IMG/VR virus record: IMGVR_UViG_3300037070_000184
Location: 1 to 24,509 of that record
Reading direction: 5' to 3' (one strand)
Length of the DNA stretch: 24,509 bases
DNA from: a virus
In this document: one piece after another, positions 1-7,550 of the stretch
Layout: each line of letters begins with the position of its first letter
How positions within the stretch are numbered: position 1 is the stretch's first letter
Translations under genes and position numbers: made by a program
Notes under the pieces: generated by a model
Database searches by the model: none
The model's input: the letters and a program-made list of their open reading frames with translations, nothing else
What the model was told of the DNA's origin: nothing

Positions 1-2855
1 AGGAGTGCCGCTCCTCGTGTGGTTGTAGACCAAAGCTCGTCCATATCTTTGACGGCTTGTTCAGTCGCGCCCATGCGACGCGAAACCCGTGCGGGTGTGC
101 CTGTAAAGTCATCATATGATCTAAATAGTTCGTACTTGGTAGAGAACGCCAACGTGCCCGGTGCGGCATGTGGAACAGCTTCACCAATGGTCGGGTTGAA
201 CAACCTTCCCCTTGTCATGCGTCCGATGACAGTCGGAGCGAACCCTGCTCCGATAGTTGTAGCGAGCACAATAGCCATGGGGGCGAAGTCTTGGACCCTT
301 ACCTCAGCAGGACCAGCTACTGTATCGATCTGCTTAACGACACGTCCCTTGAGCATTTCGAGGTACTTATCAGCGGCTTCCTCTGAGTCGAATTTACCAA
401 AGTTGGCACCTGTACGATTGTACTGTTTGATTGCTAGCTCAGGCGGGAGCGTGAATGGTGCGTTAGGCTGGTTGGGGCGACCAAACACGGATGCATTGGG
501 TACAAGAACGACTGAACCGTCCTCTTGTACGAACTTGGTAGCATTGAGTTCAGTAGCCAATGCACCAACATCGAGGTTGCCCGGTGCGACGTGACCGGGT
601 ACGGCTGGTTCGAAGACGGGCACTGTTCCAGATGCCTTTTCCTCTTTGGGCTTCTTGGCTGGTGCGGCATTGGCGTCAGAGAAGTACCAGTTGAATACAT
701 TCAGCGGAGAGTCAGGTCGAGCCAATACGTTGACACCGTACGTAGCCATCGAAGCCACGCCAGTGGCACCTTTCCACGGTGTGACGCTTTCACCACCAAG
801 CTCAGCAAGCTTTTCAATAGCATTGCGAGGTGTCGGTTCGACACTGAGGCCTGATAATATCTGTGAGCCTGACTGAGATGATTTTAACAGATCACCAAAG
901 AACGAGTGAGCACGTTCTGCAAGTATCGGTTCTTTGCTTGGGCCTGCGACCTTTCGATATCCGGCCGCAGCAAGACCTGTGAGTGCGTGCGGGATACCGT
1001 AGACCAAGGCACCTCCCATGCCGAGGCCACCCTTCACGAATTGCTGCGATGGGCGGATGATTGTCTCAAGACTGTTGATGAGTTTCTGGTTGTCCGTTGC
1101 TGGTTCAGGTGACAACGGCATTGGCTCAGTCATGATATCGAAGTCTTTAGGCAACTCCTTGGGAGGTGACTGGTATGAATACTGTGCAGGAGAGAAATTC
1201 TGTTCAGGTGGCGTCGGTTCGCGGAGAGACTGTGGGCCTCGTGATGCGGGTTCGAAGATGTCCTCACCCCATTGAGGAGCGAGTTCATCTTTGATGTCAC
1301 GGAACTGTTGTCCTTCGCCCCATTGCGGAGCGACGAGTGACTGCAACTGTTCGACTGGATCGCCTTGTTTCTGTGTGGGATCGAGCTGTTCAGGGAGTTC
1401 GAACGACTGCGAGGGTATCGCATGCGTCATAGGGAACGGAGATTGATACGGTTCAAACTTCGCTGGTCCTGTATTCGGTACGACCCAAGGCTTTGTTTGA
1501 CTCAAACGGTCGAGTTCAGCCGCAGGGGACTCCTTGGTCTTGGTAACGATAGCAGCTTCGGTCTGAGGCGTTGCTGTCGTCGGTGGAAGCGCAGTACCTA
1601 ACCGTGACGATCTCGATTTGGCTGCTGTGATTGCCTCTGGAAGCGTGTTGAACGGTCCCTCGACAGGAGGGTTCTTACCCTTAGTCCAAAGGCCCGCGGC
1701 CTCCTTCGATGCGAGACGTTTACCGTTGATAATGGTAGGTATGTTGTAGAACTTGCCACTGTCATCTGTAACGGTGATGGTCTTCTCAGTCGAGACAGAG
1801 CCATCAGCGTTCTTGAGGATTGGCTTGCCTGTCGTGGGATGTACAGGAGCAGGAACTTCGGTTGGTTGCGCAACTGCGGTCGCAGGTTGCGCAGGTGCTC
1901 CGTACGGTACGAACCCACCTGATGCCTGTTGCTCAAGGGTCATCGGCGCAATTGCATCAGTGGTCATTCCAACCGGTTTGACCTTTGTAGTCTGTCCCTG
2001 AACCGGTGCTCCACCGCTCGTGCCCAACATGCGCCTTACTTGTATATTACCAAGCGGCTCCCACGTTCGGCTGACTTTGTTCCCTTGGTTGCCGCTGAGC
2101 ATCTCGATCTCAAGGCCGCCTTGACCGGCACGGACCTTGCCAGTAGCCATGCCAACGTGGCCACCAGTTTCGTTCGGTCCTTTGCCTTGTGGACGTACAA
2201 CAACATCGCCCTTTTGCAGCCTTCCAGTCGCTTGCTCACCCCAATTGAGGAAGCTCGTAGCTACCTGTGAGCCTGAACCTTCACCACCCGCGATCTTCAG
2301 TGTGGCATTGACGAACGCTGCGCACCACGCGACCTTGGCAGGGTCCATCCCTGCGCCGCCTGAGGCCAGATACTGCTGAATGTCACGTTGGTTGACACGT
2401 TCGTGCATGCCTTCCATGCCAATGGCACGGTCGACAGCAGTATTGAGCTTGGTGTTGATGGTCTGAGGTTCGTCAGGCACTCCTCCACTGAGCGGGGCTG
2501 GCTTGGTTGACAACGACTCGGGCTTGAGCAACGCGGCAGGCAACGGTCCTTGATCACGGCGTTGCAACCGTGGCTGCATCTCCTCGATTGGTGTCGGATT
2601 GAACAGTGCCGAGCGTACTTTGGCCTGCGACTGCTGAGGACCGACATCGGGTTGTTCAACTGTTTGACTCAAACTCTCTTGTGTCGGCACAGGCACCATC
2701 GACGCAGGGTATCGATCATCAAGTCCGCCGCCTCCGAATAGGTCAGGAGGACCTTGTGGCACAGGTCCCTGAGGCAACTGTGCCGCACCTTCATCAGGTG
2801 CGGCCTGTTCGTTTTCGAGATAACCAGTTTCGGGAGGTGCGCCGGGAGCACTCAT
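1..2855 (-). CDS. Large multidomain virion protein with N-terminal peptidoglycan hydrolase domain (3' end beyond window)
   Basis: An uninterrupted reading frame of 951 codons runs from ATG at 2855 off the left edge, so the C-terminus is missing. The ATG overlaps the upstream stop as TGATG and is preceded by AGAGGA at good spacing. Residues about 150-275 look like a TIGR02594/CHAP-type cysteine peptidase or amidase: WCAAFVNA with the likely nucleophile Cys178, then KGDVVV, GGHVGMATG with the likely His233, and LSGNQGN. Residues about 350-420 carry a second module seen in phage virion proteins (FYNIPTIINGKRL). The rest is Pro/Gln-rich linker with two APQWGE repeats near 510-530 and hydrophobic stretches near 600-640 and 855-885. 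As the last gene of the morphogenesis block it is probably an internal or tail-tip protein that opens the cell wall during DNA entry. The enzymatic family is a confident recognition; the virion location is inferred. It contains two in-frame copies of the 13-base palindrome. Confidence 0.8.
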   Translation of the reverse strand, partial: MSAPGAPPETGYLENEQAAPDEGAAQLPQGPVPQGPPDLFGGGGLDDRYPASMVPVPTQESLSQTVEQPDVGPQQSQAKVRSALFNPTPIEEMQPRLQRRDQGPLPAALLKPESLSTKPAPLSGGVPDEPQTINTKLNTAVDRAIGMEGMHERVNQRDIQQYLASGGAGMDPAKVAWCAAFVNATLKIAGGEGSGSQVATSFLNWGEQATGRLQKGDVVVRPQGKGPNETGGHVGMATGKVRAGQGGLEIEMLSGNQGNKVSRTWEPLGNIQVRRMLGTSGGAPVQGQTTKVKPVGMTTDAIAPMTLEQQASGGFVPYGAPAQPATAVAQPTEVPAPVHPTTGKPILKNADGSVSTEKTITVTDDSGKFYNIPTIINGKRLASKEAAGLWTKGKNPPVEGPFNTLPEAITAAKSRSSRLGTALPPTTATPQTEAAIVTKTKESPAAELDRLSQTKPWVVPNTGPAKFEPYQSPFPMTHAIPSQSFELPEQLDPTQKQGDPVEQLQSLVAPQWGEGQQFRDIKDELAPQWGEDIFEPASRGPQSLREPTPPEQNFSPAQYSYQSPPKELPKDFDIMTEPMPLSPEPATDNQKLINSLETIIRPSQQFVKGGLGMGGALVYGIPHALTGLAAAGYRKVAGPSKEPILAERAHSFFGDLLKSSQSGSQILSGLSVEPTPRNAIEKLAELGGESVTPWKGATGVASMATYGVNVLARPDSPLNVFNWYFSDANAAPAKKPKEEKASGTVPVFEPAVPGHVAPGNLDVGALATELNATKFVQEDGSVVLVPNASVFGRPNQPNAPFTLPPELAIKQYNRTGANFGKFDSEEAADKYLEMLKGRVVKQIDTVAGPAEVRVQDFAPMAIVLATTIGAGFAPTVIGRMTRGRLFNPTIGEAVPHAAPGTLAFSTKYELFRSYDDFTGTPARVSRRMGATEQAVKDMDELWSTTTRGAAL
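1495..1507. repeat. 13-bp palindrome, exact copy, inside a CDS
   Basis: GTTTGACTCAAAC on the plus strand. It is read on the minus strand as part of Leu-Ser-Gln-Thr in the long hydrolase gene, shortly after the IPTIING module. Confidence 0.9.
2662..2674. repeat. 13-bp palindrome, exact copy, inside a CDS
   Basis: GTTTGACTCAAAC on the plus strand, coding Leu-Ser-Gln-Thr at about residues 62-65 of the hydrolase gene, upstream of the catalytic domain. Confidence 0.9.
2782..2804. repeat. Inverted repeat, 8-bp arms, 7-nt loop
   Basis: GCCGCACC and GGTGCGGC flank a 7-base loop, about 50 bases inside the 5' end of the hydrolase gene. No T-run follows on the minus strand, so it does not look like a terminator. 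It may simply be coding sequence. Confidence 0.5.
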
Positions 2856-3040
2856 CAGATGTCCTCTTCGTAACCCTCAAGCTTGCGTTGTAAGTCAGGA
2901 GGGAAGTCCTGTACACGTATTCCGACGTTCCGCATTTCAACCATCAGGTCTTCAACGGCTTCTTTGTCGTTCGCATCTAATGCCTGTCGTATCTCGGTTT
3001 CGAGTTCTTTGTAGACCGCCTTCGGTACGTTACGATCCAT
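2855..3040 (-). CDS. Small charged protein, function unknown
   Basis: A 61-residue, highly charged, probably helical protein (MDRNVPKAVYKELETEIR at the start, ending LEGYEEDI). I recognise no family. Its stop overlaps the ATG of the long hydrolase gene as TGATG, so the two are likely translationally coupled. Its own ATG lies one base after the TAA of the preceding gene; the ribosome-binding site is weak (GAGAAG). The tight packing and the even distribution of charged residues make it a real gene rather than a chance frame. It may be a chaperone or partner of the large protein that follows, but that is only inference from position. Confidence 0.7.
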   Translation of the reverse strand: MDRNVPKAVYKELETEIRQALDANDKEAVEDLMVEMRNVGIRVQDFPPDLQRKLEGYEEDI

Positions 3041-3041
3041 C

Positions 3042-3668
3042 TTACTTCTCGTCGGTGCGTGTGGTCCGTCCTGATTGAGTCTCCTCCCAATCTTCGTCAG
3101 TCATCGCATATTCATCAGGTGAACTAGACGGGTCGCCACCTTCTGAAAGGACTAATTCGCGCATGTAGTCAGGGAAGGTCTGGAAGAAGTCAGCTAACAC
3201 ACCATCGGTCGGGTTCTCTTTGACATACGCAAGATCCTTTGCAGTAGGAGTGCCTTCGCCTTCCCAACCAGCTTCGTCGTCACCCATCTGTCCGCCCATC
3301 TGCGCACGGACATTAGCCAGTTCGCCCTCGGTCTCATCGCGAACAGGATCGTCAGATGCCATGTCTCCCGGTGTTGTCATATCAAGCGATCCGGGTCGGC
3401 TGTTGTATTGATACGCATCCTCGTCCATCTGTCCACGAGGCTCTTGTGCCGACGGAGGATATGCTGGTAATGCTTGTTCATTTTCAAACATAACCGAGTT
3501 CATGCCATCGTCCATACTAGGCGCAGTCATGGATCGTTGCATTTGCGACTGCGGACTGATTGGTGCGATTGAGGCTTGCTGTGCCCCGGGTTGCATTGCA
3601 GGCATGTTTCCTGCACCGCCTTGTTGCATCAACATCCGTAGGATGTCCTGCATCGGATTGCCCGGCAT
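3042..3668 (-). CDS. Low-complexity acidic virion-associated protein, paralogue A
   Basis: 208 residues. The N-terminus is Met/Gln/Pro-rich (MPGNPMQDILRMLMQQGG), the middle is acidic, and a conserved block near residues 140-195 (KDLAYVKEN, DFFQTFPDYMRELVLSEG, DEDWEETQ) matches a block in the next upstream gene at 3670-4200. The start follows the upstream stop by one base, with AAGGGA upstream. No known family is recognised. The shared block with its neighbour shows gene duplication within the block that also holds the candidate ejection proteins, so a structural or scaffolding role inside the virion is plausible but unproven. Confidence 0.75.
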   Translation of the reverse strand: MPGNPMQDILRMLMQQGGAGNMPAMQPGAQQASIAPISPQSQMQRSMTAPSMDDGMNSVMFENEQALPAYPPSAQEPRGQMDEDAYQYNSRPGSLDMTTPGDMASDDPVRDETEGELANVRAQMGGQMGDDEAGWEGEGTPTAKDLAYVKENPTDGVLADFFQTFPDYMRELVLSEGGDPSSSPDEYAMTDEDWEETQSGRTTRTDEK

Positions 3669-3669
3669 A

Positions 3670-4200
3670 TCAGTATTCCCTTTCTAATCGTGCGTTTGGA
3701 TCTTCTTCAGGTTCTTCATCGGGATAGCTTTGAGGATCGATCTGGGTCGATCTGAACTGCTGTGTGTGCTCCCATTCGCCTTGAGTCAACGCGCGGTCAT
3801 CTGGTGTCACGCCCGGGTTGCGACCCTCATGTATCATTAACTCTCGTGTGTATTTGGGGAACCTAGTAAAGAAATCCATAAGCGTCTCGTCGTCCATGTT
3901 GTCGTTGACGAAAGCCAAATCCCGCTGTGAAGGTGTCTGTATCCCCTCCCATGGCTCTGGTGTGTCATCACGCGGCGCGCCACCTTGCATACGTGCAATA
4001 TCCTGCCTCGTTGGGACCACTGGTGGATCGTTGCGACGGTCCTCAATGTTTGGAGACTGCGGAGCGGGATCGAATTTCGTAAGAGGTTGTGCTAACTGCG
4101 TTAACAAGCCCGGTTGTATCTGCTGTACCATCGGTCCTAATTGAGCCAACATCTGCGGGTTCTGTGCAACCATCCTCATGATCAACTGCAACGGGTTCAT
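3670..4200 (-). CDS. Low-complexity acidic virion-associated protein, paralogue B
   Basis: 176 residues. The N-terminus is helical and Gln/Leu-rich (MNPLQLIMRMVAQNPQML). A C-terminal block, RDLAFVNDN, DFFTRFPKYTRELMIHEG and EWEHTQ, aligns with the block in the gene at 3042-3668; both end in acidic tails. The ATG overlaps the upstream stop as ATGA and has GGAGGG just upstream, so the start is secure. The family is not recognised. The conserved phenylalanine/tyrosine-rich block is the part most likely to fold, the rest is probably disordered. Confidence 0.75.
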   Translation of the reverse strand: MNPLQLIMRMVAQNPQMLAQLGPMVQQIQPGLLTQLAQPLTKFDPAPQSPNIEDRRNDPPVVPTRQDIARMQGGAPRDDTPEPWEGIQTPSQRDLAFVNDNMDDETLMDFFTRFPKYTRELMIHEGRNPGVTPDDRALTQGEWEHTQQFRSTQIDPQSYPDEEPEEDPNARLEREY

Positions 4201-4619
4201 ATCCGCCCTCCAGCCATCTGCATCAGTATCTGTTGAATGGCCTCAGGTGGCAGGCCCATTGCTAGCAACATATCCACCACAGCCTCTTGGTCTCCTCCTC
4301 GTTCGTCGCCTGTGTGACTCAAACGGGACGGACCAAAGTCACGTCCCTCCATCGGCCCGGGCATTGTACTGGACGGTCCTGCGCGCCCAACCGCCATTAA
4401 CGGGACCTGAGGCCCACCGGGCTTCACCGGGCCTGTGTCAACCGGTGTTGTGCCACCGTCCGATGCAGGCCCGGGAATAGCCTCGAAGTTGCCCCCATGT
4501 CGGTCGTACGAATACGGTTGAACAGCGGAACTGAGCGTCCCGTCTTTGACAGGCGATTGCGAACCACGGGCCAATTGCGCCACGATTTCCGCAATTGCTG
4601 GGTTCTGAACGCCTTGCAT
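4197..4619 (-). CDS. Small Pro/Gly-rich protein, function unknown
   Basis: 140 residues from ATG at 4619. This ATG overlaps the TAA of the upstream gene as TAATG and has GGAG seven bases before it; a TTG two codons earlier (4625) is possible but less likely. The protein begins MQGVQNPAIAEIVAQLARG, has a Pro/Gly-rich middle and ends in a short helix (PPEAIQQILMQMAGGRI). The short helical Gln/Met-rich segment resembles the N-termini of the next two genes, so the three may be diverged relatives, though only the other two share a clear conserved block. A one-mismatch copy of the 13-base palindrome lies inside the gene. Function unknown. Confidence 0.65.
   Translation of the reverse strand: MQGVQNPAIAEIVAQLARGSQSPVKDGTLSSAVQPYSYDRHGGNFEAIPGPASDGGTTPVDTGPVKPGGPQVPLMAVGRAGPSSTMPGPMEGRDFGPSRLSHTGDERGGDQEAVVDMLLAMGLPPEAIQQILMQMAGGRI
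4312..4324. repeat. 13-bp palindrome, one-mismatch copy, inside a CDS
   Basis: GTGTGACTCAAAC on the plus strand; read on the minus strand as Leu-Ser-His-Thr in the small Pro/Gly-rich gene. Confidence 0.7.
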
Positions 4620-5611
4620 TACCAATCTCCACTGCTGGCTACCCAGCGGTCGCCTTCGAACGTGTTATCATACGTGGGCTGTTGTAATACACTATACTCA
4701 GGTTGGTCTGAATATTGTGCCTGCTGTTTCTGTCCCTTACCACCGCCGCCAAGTCCACTCAGTGACTTCGCAATCGAACTGAAGTCAGGCGATTTACCAG
4801 ACGAGTCAGCCAACGCCTTAAACGCGCCACCCACATTTGACGCTTCGTGTTGAAATGCAGCTCCGATACCTTGGGCCTGCTGCTGTTGTAAGGTCGCCAA
4901 TGCACCCGGTGTATCGGAGAACCGCAGTGGCATGTCCCCGCCCATGTCCATGAGCTTCTGAAGTTCTTGCATAACGGGCAGAGTGGACTGCATATGCTGT
5001 TGTGTCCTAGTTGCGAACTCCTGTGCCGCTTGTTGTTTGGCCTGAAGCATGTTTCCTGCCAGTGATGTCCCAGACGACTCACTGATGTTCTTGATAATTC
5101 CCGGGACATCACTTCCTCTTCCCTCACGCATCGCAGCGGTGATCATCTGTGCCTTTGTCTGATTAGCCTTCTCATTCTGTACACCAGCGAGGAGGTTAGT
5201 CAGTTCATCACGCATCGACAGTTCGGACTTCGGACCACCAAATCTCCATTGCGCCAGAACACGTTGGTAGTCCTTGCCAGCCTCCAGACCACGTTCGCGT
5301 TGCTGGACTTTAATGGCTCGATTGCGTGCAGCGTCCTCTGTCAGCGACCGCAACTGCTCCTGCTCACCAGCCTTCATGATCCTGTTTTGAATGGGAGTGA
5401 GTGCGATCTTCCATTCATTCAGGATGTCGTCGTATGACTGTTTGTTACCATACGCGTCACCGCGTGCGGCCTGAGCGAAACGGTTCTGCTTGTCGGCGTT
5501 CTTCTTCTGGAACTGCAAATTCATGTAGTTGATGATATTTGCAGTCTGTTGAGCTTGCGCTTGCAGGCCTGCTCCGACGAGGCCAGTAATCGCGCCTAAT
5601 GCCTCTGCCAT
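4619..5611 (-). CDS. Candidate internal virion / DNA ejection protein
   Basis: 330 residues. The N-terminus is a Gly/Ala-rich amphipathic segment (ALGAITGLVGAGLQAQAQQ) followed by long, Gln/Ala/Lys/Arg-rich stretches that look helical, e.g. NADKQNRFAQAARGDAYGNK and LRSLTEDAARNRAIKVQQRE, and a Gly-rich, then Tyr/Gln-rich C-terminus. This architecture and the position after the tail nozzle and before the wall hydrolase fit podovirus internal core or ejection proteins. I do not recognise a named family. The start is clear: AGGAG seven bases before ATG at 5611, directly following a copy of the 13-base palindrome (5624-5636) that shares its terminal base with the upstream stop codon. Confidence 0.7.
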   Translation of the reverse strand: MAEALGAITGLVGAGLQAQAQQTANIINYMNLQFQKKNADKQNRFAQAARGDAYGNKQSYDDILNEWKIALTPIQNRIMKAGEQEQLRSLTEDAARNRAIKVQQRERGLEAGKDYQRVLAQWRFGGPKSELSMRDELTNLLAGVQNEKANQTKAQMITAAMREGRGSDVPGIIKNISESSGTSLAGNMLQAKQQAAQEFATRTQQHMQSTLPVMQELQKLMDMGGDMPLRFSDTPGALATLQQQQAQGIGAAFQHEASNVGGAFKALADSSGKSPDFSSIAKSLSGLGGGGKGQKQQAQYSDQPEYSVLQQPTYDNTFEGDRWVASSGDW

Positions 5612-5623
5612 GAGACTACTCCT

Positions 5624-5636
5624 GTTTGACTCAAAC
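5624..5636. repeat. 13-bp palindrome, exact copy, gene junction
   Basis: GTTTGACTCAAAC on the plus strand. On the coding strand the first G is the last base of the upstream TAG stop, and AGGAG of the next gene follows one base after the motif. Confidence 0.95.
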
Positions 5637-6547
5637 TAGAACAGTGGAGTCGCTGCCGTCTGTTCCTCTTCTTTGTCTGGATCGACAGTATCCGTCGTTC
5701 CACCAGCCATCACGTTTGGATCGAATGGTGTGTTACGACCACCCATTGCAGCGCCAGCAACGTTGCCTAGTCCTGACGTGCTGAACAGATCACCAGAGAT
5801 GCGTGATCTGATGCCCGTGCCGAGGTTGGCCAAGAACTCACCCGCGATGCGGTCAGCTTCAGAACCAAAGTCCTGTGCATTAAACGCCTGATCGACTTTG
5901 AGGTTCGCAGCGCCCTGACGACCGCGATTGGCAACGTCTTTGAGTGACTGCTGCCCAGTGCCGATTAAACCTGTACCGATTTCGTTCAGACGCGACTTCA
6001 CACCAGCACCTTGCTTGTTAAGGTCTTCCATCGCAGCATTGTAACCTGACTGCGTAATCACGCCACGATCGAGCATGCGGCGAATTGTTTCGTCGGCACT
6101 CGATCGTTGCTCAGCTTCGACTGCTGCGAGGTACGGATCATCGACCGTGAACGGCAAACGCTTCGTCTCGAAGTCAGGCGAGAATAAGGTGTCGAGTTCC
6201 CGTCCTGCTTTGGTGCGACTAGCGTTTTCGAGTTCACCGTAGACCGAAGAGCCTACATCTTTGAAGTAACTGCCTGGGTTTGGATCATCTGGTGCGATAC
6301 CAGACAAGATCGAGTTGATCTTCGACTCAATGTCACCACCGTGTCGAGAGACATCGACGCCTTGTGAACGAAGGTAGTCCTCGGCTGAGGATCGTCCGCC
6401 AGATTGGGCACTGCTGCGGAGTCCCAACAGTTCCTGTTTACGCGCTTCGGCCTTTTTGTCTTCAGCCTCTTGTCGACGCTGGGCTTCAGCCATCCTCATT
6501 GACTCAACCTGAGCCGAGTTGTCGGGAGGCATAGAAGGTGCTGACAT
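5636..6547 (-). CDS. Virion-type protein, third member of a tandem paralogue family
   Basis: 303 residues, with a Gln/Glu/Arg-rich helical N-terminus followed by the diverged version of a domain shared with the two genes upstream. Shared landmarks in order: IESKINSILSGI, AEQRSSADETIRRMLDRGVI, then LNEIGTGLIGTG, and a Gly-rich tail ending in Pro-Leu-Phe. The start has AAGGAG seven bases before ATG at 6547, right after a palindrome copy. This is the most diverged of the three. No family name is recognised; its place between tail nozzle and ejection-type genes suggests an internal or tail-associated virion component. Confidence 0.75.
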   Translation of the reverse strand: MSAPSMPPDNSAQVESMRMAEAQRRQEAEDKKAEARKQELLGLRSSAQSGGRSSAEDYLRSQGVDVSRHGGDIESKINSILSGIAPDDPNPGSYFKDVGSSVYGELENASRTKAGRELDTLFSPDFETKRLPFTVDDPYLAAVEAEQRSSADETIRRMLDRGVITQSGYNAAMEDLNKQGAGVKSRLNEIGTGLIGTGQQSLKDVANRGRQGAANLKVDQAFNAQDFGSEADRIAGEFLANLGTGIRSRISGDLFSTSGLGNVAGAAMGGRNTPFDPNVMAGGTTDTVDPDKEEEQTAATPLF

Positions 6548-6561
6548 GATCGTGCTCCTTT

Positions 6562-6574
6562 GTTTGAGTCAAAC
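6562..6574. repeat. 13-bp palindrome, exact copy, gene junction
   Basis: GTTTGAGTCAAAC on the plus strand. It shares a base with the TAG stop at 6574-6576, the same geometry as at 5624 and 23222. AAAGGAG of the next gene follows one base after it on the coding strand. Confidence 0.95.
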
Positions 6575-7539
6575 TAGAATAGGACTTCCTGTCCGGTCTT
6601 GTCTTCGTCGTCATTCGGATCAACGTTTTGGCCGCCACCACCAATAGCGCCGCCTCCAACAGTACTACCACCAGTGCCTTGACTTGCGCCTTGCGATCCA
6701 CCAAAGCTCGATGTGTTAAAGAACTTCTTGCCGCCAAGCGCACCCTCAATGCCTGTTCCAAGCGTACCGATGAAGTCTGTGGCCAATTGATTGAGACCTT
6801 TGTAGTCGGCTTCCACGTCATATGGTTGGTCGATCTTCAATGTATCATACGAAGCAAGCTTTTTCGCCTGTTCGGCGTCAATGTTGCTCTCACCTGTGTT
6901 GATCAGACCAGTTCCAATCTCACTAAGCTGTGGAAGAGCCAGACCTTTCTGTCTATCCAGTTCCTTATACGCAGCCGTTGCTCCGTCATCGGTCAACAAG
7001 CCACGAGATAGCATGTTCTTGACGTAATTGTCTGCCTCTGTACGCTGCCCACCAAGGATTGACTCAATAAATGCGTCATCCGCCGTCATAGGAACCCAGT
7101 CTTTGGGCATCTTTGCACTAAGTGCCGTCTTGGCAGTGTTCCGATACGGAATTTCCATGTCTGTGAGTAGCTTGTCTCCTAGACCTGCGAACAGCGGATC
7201 GAAGTTATCATTCTGTGTCGTCGGAACGTTGCTAAGGATCGAAGCAATCCTACCCTCGATGTTGGTGCCATATTTGGCAGGGTCTAGACCGTACTTCGTA
7301 AATGCTTCATTGATACCTGTGCGGCCTTTACCCACCGCTTCATCTAACAACGCCTTACGGATAGCACTGTTGTCGACCTTCTTTACATCGAAGTTCGCAC
7401 CACCATCAGCACGGAGTTCATCGTAATCGGGATTAAACCGACGCACTGAACCGTCGGCTTGGACAGTGTCTCCGGGTCGCATATAAATGACGTCGCCGGG
7501 ACCGCCACGGGTATATTCAGGTGTGTAGTCGGATGCCAT
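6574..7539 (-). CDS. Virion-type protein, second member of a tandem paralogue family
   Basis: 321 residues. From about residue 60 to 275 it is closely similar to the upstream gene: RKALLDEAVGKGRTG, EAFTKYGLDPAKYG, PYRNTAKTALSAKMPKDWVP, DDAFIESILGGQR, NMLSRGLLTDDG, AYKELDRQ, EIGTGLINTG and NIDAEQAKKLASYDTLK. The N-terminal 55 residues differ from its paralogue. The C-terminus is Gly-rich and ends DEDKTGQEVLF, almost the same as the paralogue's ending. AAGGGG overlapping the upstream stop serves ATG at 7539. Function unknown; the family appears to have arisen by serial duplication. Confidence 0.8.
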   Translation of the reverse strand: MASDYTPEYTRGGPGDVIYMRPGDTVQADGSVRRFNPDYDELRADGGANFDVKKVDNSAIRKALLDEAVGKGRTGINEAFTKYGLDPAKYGTNIEGRIASILSNVPTTQNDNFDPLFAGLGDKLLTDMEIPYRNTAKTALSAKMPKDWVPMTADDAFIESILGGQRTEADNYVKNMLSRGLLTDDGATAAYKELDRQKGLALPQLSEIGTGLINTGESNIDAEQAKKLASYDTLKIDQPYDVEADYKGLNQLATDFIGTLGTGIEGALGGKKFFNTSSFGGSQGASQGTGGSTVGGGAIGGGGQNVDPNDDEDKTGQEVLF

Positions 7540-7550
7540 GTCCGTGCCCC

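Noticed and set aside
19-594. 191-codon plus-strand open frame
   Set aside because: It lies opposite the long virion hydrolase gene, which is uninterrupted on the minus strand.
2782-2804. Inverted repeat as a terminator
   Set aside because: It lies within a gene and no T-run follows on the transcribed strand.
4620-4625. TTG start for the small Pro/Gly-rich gene
   Set aside because: The next ATG overlaps the upstream stop as TAATG with GGAG at good spacing.
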